From: Aquilaria yunnanensis
Taxonomy: Eukaryota; Streptophyta; Magnoliopsida; Malvales; Thymelaeaceae
Length of the DNA stretch: 64,000 bases
NCBI GenBank assembly: GCA_039654915.1
Contig: CM077600.1
Span: 73,727,992-73,791,991, forward strand
Direction: 5' to 3'
Shown here: positions 21,893 through 34,918 of the stretch, piece by piece
Layout of the letters: each line of letters begins with the position of its first letter
Numbering within the stretch: position 1 is the first letter of the stretch
Made by a program: the position numbers and the translations under genes
Notes under the pieces: model-generated
The model's input: the letters and a program-made list of their open reading frames with translations, nothing else
The model's database searches: none
Told to the model about the DNA's origin: nothing

Positions 21893-23309
21893 TGATGGGT
21901 TTCGGGAGCCAAACAGCGTAGAGGAATTTAACCGAAACCCTCCAGGATCCAAGTGGAATGGGGTAAACCGGGTGTTCGAAAATTTTCATACCTAATTTTA
22001 GGTTGAGATCTCTCACTCAACTGTAGAGTCAGATCACAAAACCTGAACAGTTGACGTGTTCAGGCTCTCTATGGTATCCACACAAGCCTGTTGGGATCAC
22101 CATGCTTCCACCACGTCCCGGCAGATGCATTTCTCTTGCGCTCGCAGTGCTAGCTTGCGTCCTCCAAGTAATTGCCAGAGAAGAGTGCGGCTGTCCTTTT
22201 GGGAGGCTAGGGCAAGGAGAACTACGAATTTCTCATTAGAAGTTGTATTTATAGTGAGACTCAACTTCTAGGCCTAATGGGTTTCAAAGCCCTAATCCAA
22301 TTAGGATTTAATTTCGGGCTTAATAATGGCTCAACTCTTGGGCCCATTATTAATACGAAATTAAAGTGAAACCATAACCCAAATAATTAGCCCATGCACT
22401 CTAATGATCCAAATAGCTCTATGTGTGTGACCCAATAGGCTCTTATCACATTGGCAATGATCATAAATCAGATTTATGATCATAAGCAATGAGCAGTGTC
22501 TAGCAACACATCATTGCTACCCAAGTGACAAGATTGTCGATGATTCGACTAAACCTTTATGGTCATCACCGATATATGCCATTGTCCCTTTGTCCAAGAT
22601 ATCAAGACTAAGCACGAGACATGGAATGTGTCACTCTCGTATAGCCCAATCTTTGGTTTCTTGATTACCGAGTAGACTAACTTAAACTGATGGCATTGAT
22701 ATCGTATATCAACTCATCCGAGCATGGCCATGCATTTTTCGAAGTCTTACTCTATCAAGGGGCCCAAAGATATCACTCCCGTTACATAGGAGGGACAAAT
22801 CCCATCTTGATCATACAAATCCCTCCGCATGATATGTGACATACCCAATGACCTCCTTCAAGTTCACTCAGTTACGAGCAACAAAGGAAAGTATCAAAGT
22901 ATGTGACTCACATGTAGGGAACCTTGATGATCTTAGGTCGAAGGACTACATATACCATGATCACTATGAGAATCACTTATGACACTCATATAACGATCCA
23001 TGTAGTGTTCTCATGGTGGGTCGGTCCAGTACACAAGTTCTCCAACTTGTACCCATATGTAGACTACATATCTCATATTAGTCTCCACATATGCTAGTCG
23101 TTATGTATTATTGCAACCCGCTCCACAATAATACTAGACCAAGGATGTTTAAGAATATCATTATTCTAGGGTTACAATTATGTTTGTTAAGTTACACAGA
23201 AACAAAACAACAAACATAATTGCTGGATTAATGCCTTAATAAAATATCATGACTTAATGTGCAAAAAATACAATCATCTCATGATTGGTTTTTGGGCACA
23301 ACACTAACA
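21893..23309 (-). mobile_element. solo LTR, family A, copy A2
   Basis: A 1417-bp inverse-strand A-family LTR with the perfect TSD GCACA (21888-21892 and 23310-23314). In plus orientation it starts TGATGGGTTTCGGGAG and ends ACACTAACA. It inserted into element C's LTR only 230 bp from the Tat solo LTR. No internal sequence. Confidence 0.93.
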
Positions 23310-24489
23310 GCACATGATTGATTATGTGTAATTAATTCTGCAACTATTTTGTATGCTTTGACTACTTTGAAACTTGGATTTTAGTGAAAAGCCCGGGCAT
23401 TGTTTTATCATTTTATTAATTTTTTTATCATTCAAGTCAAAGCACAAACTTATGCATGATTGCATAGTAGGATTAAATAACAAGAAGCATAAAGGTTTTA
23501 ACTAGTGTGCACATAATCAATTAGCCAATTATGACTAGTGTGGGACAAGTTCCCATAGGCTTCCTAGGCAAGCCACGAAGGGCCATGTTAGTTTTTGGTA
23601 TCAGAGCTTGGTCATGGTCATTGGAGGCTAGTTATTGAGATCTAGTAGATTATCCTTGTGCTAGGGTAGTTAGTACCAACGAACATTTGTGAGTTGTCGT
23701 CTGGCTTTGGCTGCAACTTATGATGGTGAAATTCGGTCAGGTTTGCTTTTGGATGCTAACGTCCAAGATTGGACCGTAGTAGTCTAGTGTGGCAACGTTG
23801 GGGAAATTGGTTTGGCTTGCTCCAAGGTAAGGCATCACCTTGGTGCAGGAAATTGGGATGTTACCACCATCCTAGGAAGTTCTTTTTGACCTCAATCATA
23901 AGGTAGGATACATAGGATGATATGGAATCCTCCAAGGTGGGGAGTACCACTGGGCTAGGTGGATTACTGTAGAAGATCCAAAACTTGAACCCACAAACTT
24001 GAATGAGTTAGGCCACACCTAAAAGAGTTGAGGATGCACTGACTATAGTGATAAACACTTGGTCATGTAGGCTATGAAGCAATAAAGGGCAACACTCTCT
24101 TACTTTTCCATCGAGAGCAGGAGCTTGAGGCCAAGTTCCCCATGGCCTTAAGCTAGCATATGAAGGTGCTTCACAATTTTTGAGGTGGGCATTGGTAAAT
24201 GGTGCAAGATGCAGCAGCTCTTGAAAGAGAGTTAGACAAACTGAAGACAGGAGATTGCAAGGTGGAGGTTGGCTTATCCAACCCAGTAAGAGCGTGGGTG
24301 ATAAGCCCAAAGTGCGAAAGTCAACTTGAGACTGAGGAACCAGAAAGGATCATAAGGAGAAGGGCTGTGGCCCAAGGGTGTAAAGAGTGCATCACTCTTA
24401 GCTTGCACCAAGGAAATGTTGCCAACAGTCCAGGTGGTCAATGGACTAGTCTCATATTTAGGCTTGATTATGTTAAGACTAGCCTAAGA
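23310..24489 (+). other. end of C LTR, PBS and non-coding leader
   Basis: The C LTR continues to about 23590 (GGCCATGTTA, aligned with the GGCCGTGTCA end of B's LTR). The PBS TGGTATCAGAGC follows at 23596-23607 (initiator tRNA-Met type). The following 880 bp has no recognisable Gag. One 97-codon frame at 24199-24492 has no known domain and runs into the next LTR, so I do not call it a gene. Confidence 0.6.
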
Positions 24490-24498
24490 TGACCCAAC

Positions 24499-25915
24499 TG
24501 TTAGTGTTGTACCCAAAACCGAATCATGAGGATGACTGTATTTTGTCACATTAAATGATGATATTTTATTAAGGCATTAATCCAACAATTATGTTTGTTG
24601 TTTTATTTCTATGTAATGTAATAAACATAATTGTAACCCTAGAAGAATGATATTCTCAAATGTCCCTGGTTAAGTATTATTGCGAAGCGGGTTACAATAA
24701 TACATAACGACTAGCATATGTGGAGACTAATATGAGATATGTAGTCTACATATCAGTACAAGTTGGAGAACTTGTGTACTGGACTGACCCACCATGAGAA
24801 CGCTACATGGATCATTATATGAGTGTCATAAGTGATTCTCCTAGTGATCATGGTATATGTAGTCCTTTGACCTAAGGTCATCAAGGTTCACTACATGTAA
24901 GTCACATACTTTCCTACTTCCTTTTGTTGCTCGTAACTGAGTGAACTTGAAGGAGGTCATTGGGTATGTCACATATCATGCGGAGGGTTTTGTATGATCA
25001 AGATGGGATTTGTCCCTCCTATGTAATGGGAGTGATATCTTCGGGCCCCTGATAGAGTGAGACTTAGAAAATGCATGGCCATGCTCGGATGAGTTGATAT
25101 ATGATATCAATGTCATCAGTTTAAGTTAGTATACTCGGTAATCAAGAAACCAAAGATTGGGCTATACAAGAATGACACATTCCTTGTCTCATGCCTATTC
25201 TTGATATCTTGGACAAAGGGACAATGGCATATGTGGGTACTGATCATAAAGGTTTGGTTGAATCACTGACAATCTTGTCACTTGGGTAGCAATGATATGT
25301 TGCTAGACACCGCTCATTGATTATGATCATAATTGTGATTTATGATCATTGCCAACGTGGTCAGAGCCTATTGGGTCGCACACATAGAGAGCTATTTGGA
25401 TTATTAGAGTGCATGGGCTAAATATTTGGGTTATGGTTTCATAATAATTTCATGTTAATAATGGGCCCAAAAGTTGAGCCATTATTAAGCCCGAAATTAA
25501 AGCCTAATTGGATTAGGGCTTTGAAACCCATTAGGTCTAGAAGTTTAATCTCACTATAAATACAACTTTTAGTGAGAAATTCACAGCTTTTTGCCCTCAC
25601 ATCCCAAAGAGGACAGCCACACTCTTCTCTCGCAATTCCTTGGAGGACGCAAGCTAGCACTGCAAGCGCAAGAGAAATGCATCTGCCGGGACATGGTGGA
25701 AGCATGGTGCTCCCGACAAGCTCGTGTGGGTACCAAAGAGAGCTTAAACACATCAACTATTCAGGTTTTTGTGATTCAACTCTACAGTTGGGTGAGAGAT
25801 CTCAACTGAAATTAGGTATGAAAATTTTTGAACACCTAGTTTACCCCATTTCACTTGGATCCTAGAGGGTTTTGGATAAATTCTGCTGCGCTTGTTTGGC
25901 TCCTGAAATCCTACA
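24499..25915 (+). mobile_element. solo LTR, family A, copy A3
   Basis: A 1417-bp A-family LTR starting TGTTAGTG and ending CCTACA. The flanks are CCAAC (24494-24498) and CCGGC (25916-25920). I read these as one TSD with two G-to-A changes at a CCGG methylation target. It lies almost at the outer tip of element B's 3' LTR. The alternative is a recombinant junction without a TSD. Confidence 0.8.
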
Positions 25916-27667
25916 CCGGCCATCCTTGGCCCCTGCCCAGGGAACCTGTGAGAGCTAGTGTTACAGTGGTTGTAATTGGCTAGCTGTATATGTGCGCGGA
26001 TTAAAACTCTGTGACACTAGTTGATTAACCTAGAATATGCAAAATGCATGCCTTTTATGCTTTGACTTGGATCAAAAAAATTCATAAAACATTAACTTGG
26101 CCAAGACATTTCCAAAGAAAACAAGTTCAAATAGCCAAAGCATACAAAATCAACATTTATGTGAGTTTACTACACATAACAACTGTGTGGGAGCATTCAT
26201 ACATAAAGTAGACTAATGCCCTCCCCCAAGAGCAAACCTAAAGCCTAGGAGTCCTTAAAACATAGACAAATGAGGCAACTAGGAGTACTAGATATACAAG
26301 CCTCAATTTAGATCTTCTTGAACTAACTCCCACCTTGGATGCAAGTCCCAGTGGCGTGTCATAAAATTCCTTTTCCACGTGCTACTAAGCTCTGTGGCCA
26401 AAGGAAAACTATAGTTAGTACTACTACTTGACCAACAAGTTACCCCAAGTAAACTGGAATCATAAAGATTCTCAAGTGAAATACCTGCAACAAAAGAAAA
26501 CTACCGTGATAACCCTCAATGGTTACCCAGCCCAATAACTTCAAAATCTGTACAACATAACTAGGGAGTGAGAATTTAGAAATTCTCAATAACGGTCTTC
26601 ATTGTCCCTGCAAGAAAATTACTAAGGACTCCACATATGAGAACATATGTAACCTGCTGTGGGCTCATATAGCCTGAGGGTCTAATATATGCATATACCA
26701 AGGTCCCTTGGGACCTCTCTTCTTTCTAGTCCTTGAACTACATGGCATGGCCTTGTCCTCTAGCAAGCTTAGCTTGCTAGCCTAACTAGTGATAAATCAT
26801 TAGTTGAACCTTTATCGTTTATGTTGTATAGGGGCACTATGGTGGGACTATCGTATACAAGGCCATAAAGACCTTGTAGACTTGGTGCACTTAGGTTTAA
26901 CCTTGCAACCTCATGGATAAATGTATGGCTAGGCTACCAAGGGTTCTAAACCTTTCACCCAAGTTAGCGATACCTAGTTGTGATCCTTTGTAAACTAGTT
27001 TTCTTGCTTTTGGTAGAAGTAATCATAAAACTTTACAAAACTCAAGAAAACTCCTAGGTCTTAAAGGACTTTTGAAAGTCTCAGAGTACCCTCGAAATGC
27101 TTAGACCCTAAAGTACCGTAAGAACCCCTCTCAGTTCTAAGCTTCAAAACCATAATTTTATGCTTGAAATAAACTTCCAATCGCCTATATACTTATGGTG
27201 GCTTCTCTTTTCAATAAAGCCTATTGATTTTGGGCTCTAATGGATGAACAAATGATGGTGTGAAGGATGAACTCGGATTATGGCATCCATCCCCCAATTT
27301 ACCATCCTATAACCCAAGTTTAATATCTGAGCCAGCAAAGTATTAGACATGGAACATTTAAACCCCCTTCTTTTGGTAACTTTAGTAATTCTTGGTCAAT
27401 TTTTGTTTATTTCAACTAAGTTTGGGTTAAAGTTAAAAATTAGTTTATAAAAACTCATTTTAACTACTCAGGCCTCAGGTCGACTCATTGGGATGTAAAA
27501 TTACCATTTTACCCCTGAACCTCATTTAGTGCCTTAACTTTCTCGGAACTTAGTGAAATTTGCTAAACTTTCCTATTCTTGCTATGTAAACTTGAATTAA
27601 GGTTCCAAACTTGATTTAGAGCACTTTACCTTCATCAAGCATGCTTCCCACTAAGAGGGCCATAACA
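25916..27667 (-). repeat. 3' LTR of element B
   Basis: Collinear with the 5' LTR at 32488-34918 on the same strand. In plus orientation it ends GAGGGCCATAACA. It lacks about 680 bp present in the 5' LTR (33700-34386). No coding potential. Confidence 0.85.
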
Positions 27668-27684
27668 TTCTCCCCTCTTTTTTG
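27668..27684 (-). other. polypurine tract of element B
   Basis: The minus strand reads AAAAAAGAGGGGAGAA directly before the LTR start TGTTATGG. Confidence 0.75.
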
Positions 27685-27739
27685 ATTTGGTCCCCCAAAT
27701 TCCGCTACAACTGAGGAAAAACTCTAGAATACCTTTTCA

Positions 27740-30700
27740 ACATATTCGAATCCGTTTCCTAAGTAGCTTCCTCTTCATTATGGTTAGACCAAAGGATCTT
27801 AACCATTAGAGTCCTCTTGGTTTGAAGTTTCTTCACTTGCCTATCCAAAATCAGAACAGGTTTCTCTTTGTAGGTCAAGTCTTCTTGGATAGGTACCACT
27901 GAAGGACTAACTACTTGTCCTGGATCCACTGTGCATTTCCTGAGTAGACTAGCATGAAACACGTTATGCACTTGGGACAAGTTGGGTGGTAATGCCAATC
28001 GATAGGCAACTTTCCCTATTCTCTCCAATACCTCATAGGATCCAATGTACCTAAGGGCGAACTTACCCGTTTGCCCAAACTAGGTAGCTCCTTTCATTGG
28101 AGATACCTTAAGAAATACTTTGTCCTCAACTTCAAAACTTAACTCTCTTCTCCTCACATTAGCATACTTGGTTTGTCTGTTGTTGGCTACCTTAATCTGT
28201 TTCTGCATTAAATTGATCTTAGCTATGGTATTAGTTATGATGTTAGGACTGATAACTACCCTGTCTACTAGGTCTGCCTAACAATGGGGTGTCATACAAT
28301 GCCTTCCATACAAAACCTCATATGGTCCCATACCCATAATAGTTTGATGGCTGTTATTATAAGTGAACTTGATGAGCAGCAAATGTTGATCCTAATCACC
28401 TTTTAAATCAATAGTACACATACATAACATATCCTCCTAAGTTTGGATCACTCTATCAGATTGCCCATCAGTCAGAGGATGAAAAGTGGTACTAAGACTA
28501 ACCTTGCTTCCTAATGCCTCCTGGAAAGCATTCCAAAACCATGACACAAACTGAGGATCTCTATCAGATATAATATGATCCAGTATACCATGGATTCTCA
28601 CTACCTCCTTGAGGTACAATTGAGCCAACCGCTCCAATGTATAAGTGATCTTGATAGGTATAAAGTGTGCTGACTTCGTTAGCCGATCAACCACTACCCA
28701 TATAGCATCATGCTGACTTTGAGTATTTGGCAATCCTTCTAGGAAATCCATAGTAATGGACCCTCATTTCCTCACTGGAAAAGGAAAACTCTGAAGTGTG
28801 CCTACTGGTTTCTAATGTTCAGCTTTCACCATTTTGACATGTCAAACACTTTGCCACATGTCCTGCTACATCCTTTTTAAGTCCTGGCCACCAGAAATGC
28901 ATTTTTAGGTCATGATACATCTTACTAATGCCAGGGTGAACATGCATAGTACTACTATATGCCTTCTATAAGACTTGCTACCTAAGTCCTTCCACATTCT
29001 GTACATAGAGATGATCTTTGTGGTGTAATATTCCATCCTTATACTAGAATTCCTTCTTCATAGTGCCAAACTTTACTTATCCTGAAATTTTCTTCAACAA
29101 TGGATCTTTCGTTTGAGCATCCTTAACTCTGGCTAACCAAGCTGATTATATTTCTAGAATGTAGACTATGGATTTCTATTGGTTTTGCCAAAATTCATGC
29201 AAAGCTAAGAAACATTCCCCTAAAGCTCATTTGGAGGATTCATAGCCTGATCCTTATATAGGATCACTCCTGTGTACTTCCGACTTAAAGCATCTGCTAC
29301 TACATTCCCTTTGCTTGCACAGTACTTGATTGAACAATCATAATCTTTTATGTATTGAATCCATCGATGTTGCCTCATATTTAAATCCTTCTGTGTTAAC
29401 AAGTATTTCAAACTCTTATGATCGGTGAAGATCCTGACTAACCTTCCCATCAAGTAATGCCTCCACAACTTGAGTGCAATGATTACAGTTGCTAGCTCAA
29501 GATCATGAATGAGGTAGTTCAACTCATTAGGCCTCAACTGTCTTCAACCATAGGCAATCACTTGATTCTGCTGCATCAATACACATCCTAGACCAGAACC
29601 CGATGCATCAGTGTATACCATAAAAGCCTTGTTTGGATTTGGTACAATGAGTTTCGGTGTAGTAGTCAATCTTTTCTTCAACTCCATGTAAACTTCCTCA
29701 CACTTTGGTGTCCATTCGAACTTCTGAGTTTTCTTGATCAAGGCCATTAACGATGTAGCTATGACAGAGAATTTCTCTATGAATCACCTGTAGTAGCCTG
29801 CTAAGCCTAAGAAACTCCTCACTTCTGTAACTGTAGTTGGTCTCTTCCACTCAACTACCGCCTGAACTTTTTCAGGATCAATTGATAGACCGTAAGCACT
29901 GATGATGTGCCCTAAAATTGAATCCTTTTGGACAAAAACTTACACTTAGACTACTTTGCATAATACTGATTATCCCTCAGCACTTGCAAAATTTTCCTAA
30001 GGTGCTCCTCGTGTTCTGGGGTAGTCTATGAGTACACCAAAATGTCATTGATGAAAACTTCAACAAATTGATCCAGAAATGGTCTAAAAATTTGATTCAT
30101 AGCTTCCATGAACACTGCTAGAGCATTAGTCACATTGAACAGCATAACTGTATATTCATAGTGTCCATACCTTGTCCTGAAGGCAGTTTTCAGGATATCT
30201 TCCTTTGTAACTCTAATCTAAAAGTATCCAGATCGGAGGTAAATCCTAGAAAACACCTTTGCTACTCTGAGTTTATCGAATAAATCATCAATTCTAGGAA
30301 GTAGATACTTATTCTTGACTGTTATTGCGTTCAACTTTCTATAGTCAATGCACAGTCTCAAAGTTCCATACATCTTCTTCACAAAGAACACCGGGGCTCC
30401 CTACAGTGATACACTAGGCCTTATAAAGCCTGTTTTTAGCAGTTCCTCCAATTGCTTCTTTAATTCATCCATCTCAGGAGCTGACATCCTATAAGGTGGT
30501 ATTTAAATAGATTCAACCCCAGGTTGAAGATGGATTACAAACTCAATATCCCTCTTGGGTGGTATCCTGGGCAACTCTACGAAAAACACTTCAGGAAACT
30601 GATTGGCTATAGGAATTTTCTCAAGTTCCTCCTCTATGGCCACCGCATTCAGTGAATAATACTCTTCTTCATTGACTATAGGGATGGTATGCATAAGTCT

Positions 30701-31120
30701 AAGATGTAAACTTTTAGCATTGGATGCTAATCCTCCTGTGCAAGACACTCTAGCTCCTTGAGCATTAGTAATGTTGACTGAGTGATTCACACAGTCAATT
30801 TGTGCCTTATGCTTACTTAGCCAGTCCATTCCCAACACTAGGTCATAAGACCTCAATTCTATCACCCATAACTCACAACAAAAATCATGGTCACCTAACT
30901 ACAATGGATACCTAGTAACCACCTCATTGGTCACAATAAAAGTCCTCCCTACAGTTTTGATGAGTCTTAACTCACCTGGGATTTCTTGCTACAATTTAAA
31001 CTTATATACCAAGGAAGACGATATCACTGAAAAAGTAGCTCTCGTATAAAAAAGAACTCTAACACTACCATTCTGAAAAGTAAAATTACCTTAAACGGTG
31101 GCTAGCTCCTTGGTTACCTG
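27740..31120 (-). pseudogene. pol: B pol: protease, RT, RNase H, integrase, chromodomain-like tail
   Basis: Read from 31120 leftward. The protease active site is lost (YTRAT near 31040), with YDLVLGMDWLS following at about 30840. RT spans about 29790-30500 and its YIDD-type motif reads FINDIL near 30045, an Asp-to-Asn change. RNase H has VYTDASGSGLG (about 29620) and [12 protein letters not shown] (about 29410). Integrase core at 28437-28751 has SDRDPQF intact, but the catalytic Glu is replaced by Asp (DGQSDR). The tail at 27759-28028 has FHASLLRK and a terminal WSNHNEEEAT stretch typical of the chromodomain. Multiple stops and frameshifts separate these blocks. Confidence 0.87.
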
Positions 31121-31179
31121 ACTCGCCAAGGTAAAAACCTTTGGGTCAACTGCTACTGTGGCTACACCAGATCATTTTC

Positions 31180-32250
31180 CTATGGAAAAGGGTGTAGGGG
31201 GTAGGTTTCTGTGAGGACTTAGCAGAGGTCAAGTCCGTGGGCATTCTCTCACCCAATGTCCTCTCTGACCTTAGATATTGCAAATATAAATCCTCTAGAT
31301 ACATGGTATCGTGCCATGGGGTTTTTTACACTTAGGGCATAAACCTATTTTTTTTCTCTTGAAAGGACCTTGGCTTTCAAGCATCAGTCACTTCCCAGAG
31401 CTCTTTCATAGGTTAAGTGGTCCAACATCCACCTTTTTGCTAGATGCCTTTGAATCCTCAAACTCTCTTTCCAAGGCTAACGACTTTTAAACCACTTGGC
31501 AATAACTCCTGATATCCACTATCGCCATATATCTCTGAAGCACGGGTTTTAGACCTTGAAAGAATTTCTTGGCCTTCAACTCATCATTACCAACCATGCA
31601 AGGAGCATACTAAATGAGTGAATTGTAACACTACTCATACTCTCACACAGACATCTCTCCTTGTACTAGATTCTCAAACTGGATCTTTCTTTGATCCTGT
31701 GCAGCTTCATTAATATATTCATGTCATAACTTCTTCTCAAAATCTGACCACTTGAGCACCTTTTTCTTGTGCTCCGGTTGGGTACCATTACTTTCTCTCA
31801 GCATCTCCATCACATCATCACACCATAAACTAGCATTCCCTCTAAAAAAGAAAGGTATGAAGGCCATCCTTTGCTTGAACTCATAAACCCCACAAGTGAA
31901 AAGTTGATTCATCCTACATAACCAATCTTCTGCTTGATTGGGATCATCTATCCCATCAAAACTTGGTGGGGTCAATAGTCTTAAAATTTTCCAACAACCT
32001 CATTTGATATGAGGTGTCTCGCTTGATTGGAGCCTCCATAACCTCTAGGTCCTCCTCTTCCTTATGAGCATGATTCCTCTGTTCATAAGCCATAGACACT
32101 TGTTTCTGCTTAGCATGCCTCTCTTGATCCTGGTGTGGATCATTCTCTTCTTGAACAACTTCTCTATCCTCATGATCTTGAAACAATTTAGCCATGATGG
32201 TAGTCATACCCTGTGCCACTTGAGTCATAGTCTGAGTTAACCCTTAAAGC
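31180..32250 (-). pseudogene. gag: B gag
   Basis: The best pieces are at 31956-32228 and 31724-31975, in overlapping frames, implying a frameshift near 31965. The second carries a typical chromovirus Gag stretch, PPSFDGIDDPNQAEDWL with FFRGNASLWCDD. Cys-rich sequence near 31210-31330 is probably the remains of the zinc knuckle. Disabled by stops. Confidence 0.75.
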
Positions 32251-32470
32251 ACCCTAGATATCTCATCTAGAGTTTCCATAACTAGGTCACTAGAACCGTC
32301 ACCAGGTTCTTTAGCTCCTTTCGAAGCTCCTGACCTAGTGTCAACCATAGCAACCTACAACTAAATCCTGATGACATTCCACAGATGTGGCAGTACTAAC
32401 TATTCTGGCACATGGACTTCCAAAACTAGATCTCAGCCTTGGCCTGCAATAGTTATAAAGTGAGCCCTAG

Positions 32471-32487
32471 GCTTTGATACCAAAAAT
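32471..32487 (-). other. PBS of element B
   Basis: The minus strand reads TTTGGTATCAAAGCC next to the 5' LTR. This is the initiator-Met PBS with one substitution (G to A). Confidence 0.8.
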
Positions 32488-34918
32488 TGACACGGCCGTC
32501 CTTGGCCCCTAGCCAGGAAACCTATGAAAGTTGGTCTCACAGTAGTTGCAATTAGCTAGCTATGTATGTGCGTGGATTAAAACTCCGTGATACTAGTTGA
32601 TTAACCTAGAATATGCAAAATGCATGCTCTTTATGCTTTGACTTGGATCAACAAAATTCATAACGCATTAACTTGGCCAAGACATTTCTAAAGAAAATAA
32701 TTTCAAATAGCCAAAGCATACAAAATCAACATTTACGTGAGTTTACTACACATAATAACTGTGTGGGAGCATTCATAGATAAAAAAAAACTAATGCCCTC
32801 ACCCAAGAGCAACCTTAGAGTCTAGGAGTCCTAAAAACATAGACAACGGAGGCAACTAGGAGTACTATATATACAAGCCTCAACTGAGATGTTCTTGAAC
32901 TAACTCCTACCTTGGATGCAAGTCTTAGTAAAAGTCCTTGTCCATGTGCTGCTAGGCTTTGCGACCAAAGGAAAACTATAATTAGTACTGCTACTTGACC
33001 AACAAGTTACCCCAAGTAAACTAGAATCATAAAGATTCTCAGGTGAAATACCTACAACAAAAGCAAACTCCCATGATAACCCTCAGCGGTTATTTAGCCC
33101 AACAACTTCAAAATCTACACAACATAACTAGGGAGTGGGAATTCAAAAATTCTTAGTAAGGGTCGTCATTGTACCTGTAAGAAAATTACTAAGGACTTCA
33201 CGTATGACAACATATGTAACCTACTGTAAGCTCATTTAACTTAAAGGTCTATTATATGCATATACCTAGGTCCCTTGGGACCTCTCCTCTTTCTAGTCCT
33301 TGAACTATAAGGCATTGCCTTGTCCTCTAGCAAGCTTAGCTTGCCAGCCTAACTAATGATAAATCACTAGTTGAACATTTCCCGTTTATGTTGTCTGAGG
33401 GCACTATGGTGGGACTATTGCAGACTAGGCCATAAAGACCTTGTAGATGAGGTGCACTAAGGTTTCACCTTGCAACCTCGTGGCTAAATGCACAGCTAGG
33501 CTACCAAGGGTTCTAAACCTTCCACCCAAGCTAGTGATACCTAGTTGTGATTCTTTGTAAACAAGTTTTCTTGCTTGTGGTAAAAGTAATCATACAACTT
33601 TACAAAACTCAAGAAACTCTTAGATCTCGAATAACTTTTGAAAGTCTCATGGTACCCCTAAAATGCTTAGACCCCAAGGTACCCTAAGAACCCCCTTAGG
33701 TCTCCCCTTTACCTTACTAGCAAAAATTGGAAATTTTAGCGATTATGCTTATGGTGACATGTCACAACTGTGCCGACGCGTTGCCACAACTGGTAACAAA
33801 CTACCAATTTTTGTGGTAACGGCAACGTGTCATGGGTATTGGCGATGATTGGCAATGCGTCACTAATACCTGCGGCAACCCAGAAAATTTCTAGTTTTGC
33901 TCCTATGAACTTTGGACATTTTCCAAACATATCAAACATGCATGGATAGCCTCCAAACTTCACATACATGTAAAAGATGTTGCATAAATCACAACCAACT
34001 ATCACAAGCCAACCTATGATGCATTACAACATCAATCCAATCATCACAAACCTCATAGTCCACCATGATCCAACCTTGCCCACTAACTTATGCTATTGCT
34101 AAAACTACTTGAATTCATCAAACAAACTCATTGCAATAACATTAATTGAACTAAAAAACACAACTCCCTCACCTCAACTCCAAGTAACAAGCAAGAATTA
34201 TGCAACTCTTTCACACCAACCAAGTTCTACAAAGTCCAACCTAAGTTCTAAGCAAATATGGGCGCAAAGAGTCAAGTTACTAACTTCTAACCATAACCCA
34301 AGCTCCTCATCAACTAATAAACATGAAATTAGTCAAGAACACATTGATTACCTCGTATCAAAAATAGGGGATAGTGGAAAGCTTAGTTCCAAGCTTCATA
34401 ACCATGATTTTATGGTTGAAATAAGCTTCCAATGGCCTATATACTTATGGTGGCTTCTCTTTTCAATAAAAACTCTTGATTTGGGCTCCAATGGATGAAG
34501 AAATGATGGTGTGAAGGATAAACTAGGGTTATGGCAGCCATCCCCCACTTTACCATCTTATAACCCAAGTTTAAAACCTAAGCCACCAAAGTATTAGACA
34601 TGGAACATTTAAACCTTTTTCTTTTGGTAACCCTAGTCATTCTTGGTCAATTTTTGTTTATTTCAACTAAGTTTGGGTTAAAGTTAAAAGTTAGGTTATA
34701 AAAACTCATTTTAACCACTCAGGCCTTAGCTTGACTCATTGAGATGTAAAATTACCATTTTGCTCCCGAACTTCATTTAGTGCCTTAACCTTCTCAAAAC
34801 TTAGTGAACATTGCTAAACTTTCTTATTCTTGCTATGTAAACTTGAATTAAGGTTCCAAACTTGATTTAGAGCACTTTACCTTTCTCGGGCATGCTTCTT
34901 ACTAAGAGGGCCATAACA
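32488..34918 (-). repeat. 5' LTR of element B
   Basis: A 2431-bp LTR from TGTTATGGCCCTC (at 34918 on the minus strand) to GGCCGTGTCA (32488). It includes a 687-bp segment (33700-34386) missing from the 3' LTR; CTTAG occurs at both ends of that segment (33695-33699 and 34382-34386). A 129-codon plus-strand frame inside (34109-34498) is low-complexity and not called. Confidence 0.88.

Larger units (their letters stand above)
24490..34918 (-). mobile_element. chromodomain Ty3/gypsy element B, decayed
   Basis: A minus-strand chromovirus: 5' LTR 32488-34918, PBS 32471-32487, gag about 31180-32250, pol about 27740-31120, polypurine tract 27668-27684, and 3' LTR 25916-27667 plus its tip at 24490-24498. 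The tip is separated by A3. The TSD is TAAGA (24485-24489) and TAGGA (34919-34923), one mismatch. Gag-Pol order and a chromodomain-like tail place it near element D (Tekay-like). All genes contain stops. It inserted into the interior of element C. Confidence 0.85.

Noticed and set aside
24199..24492. 97-codon frame in element C leader
   Set aside because: No domain recognised and the end runs into the tip of element B's LTR and the adjoining TSD of A3; probably chance.
24499..25915. A3 as an inter-element recombination product lacking a TSD
   Set aside because: The flanks fit one TSD with two methylation-type transitions, and the LTR tip of B reads across the insertion; kept only as an alternative.
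34109..34498. 129-codon plus-strand frame in element B's 5' LTR
   Set aside because: Low-complexity Ser/Thr/Asn-rich translation, no domain, opposite to element orientation and confined to the segment missing from the other LTR.
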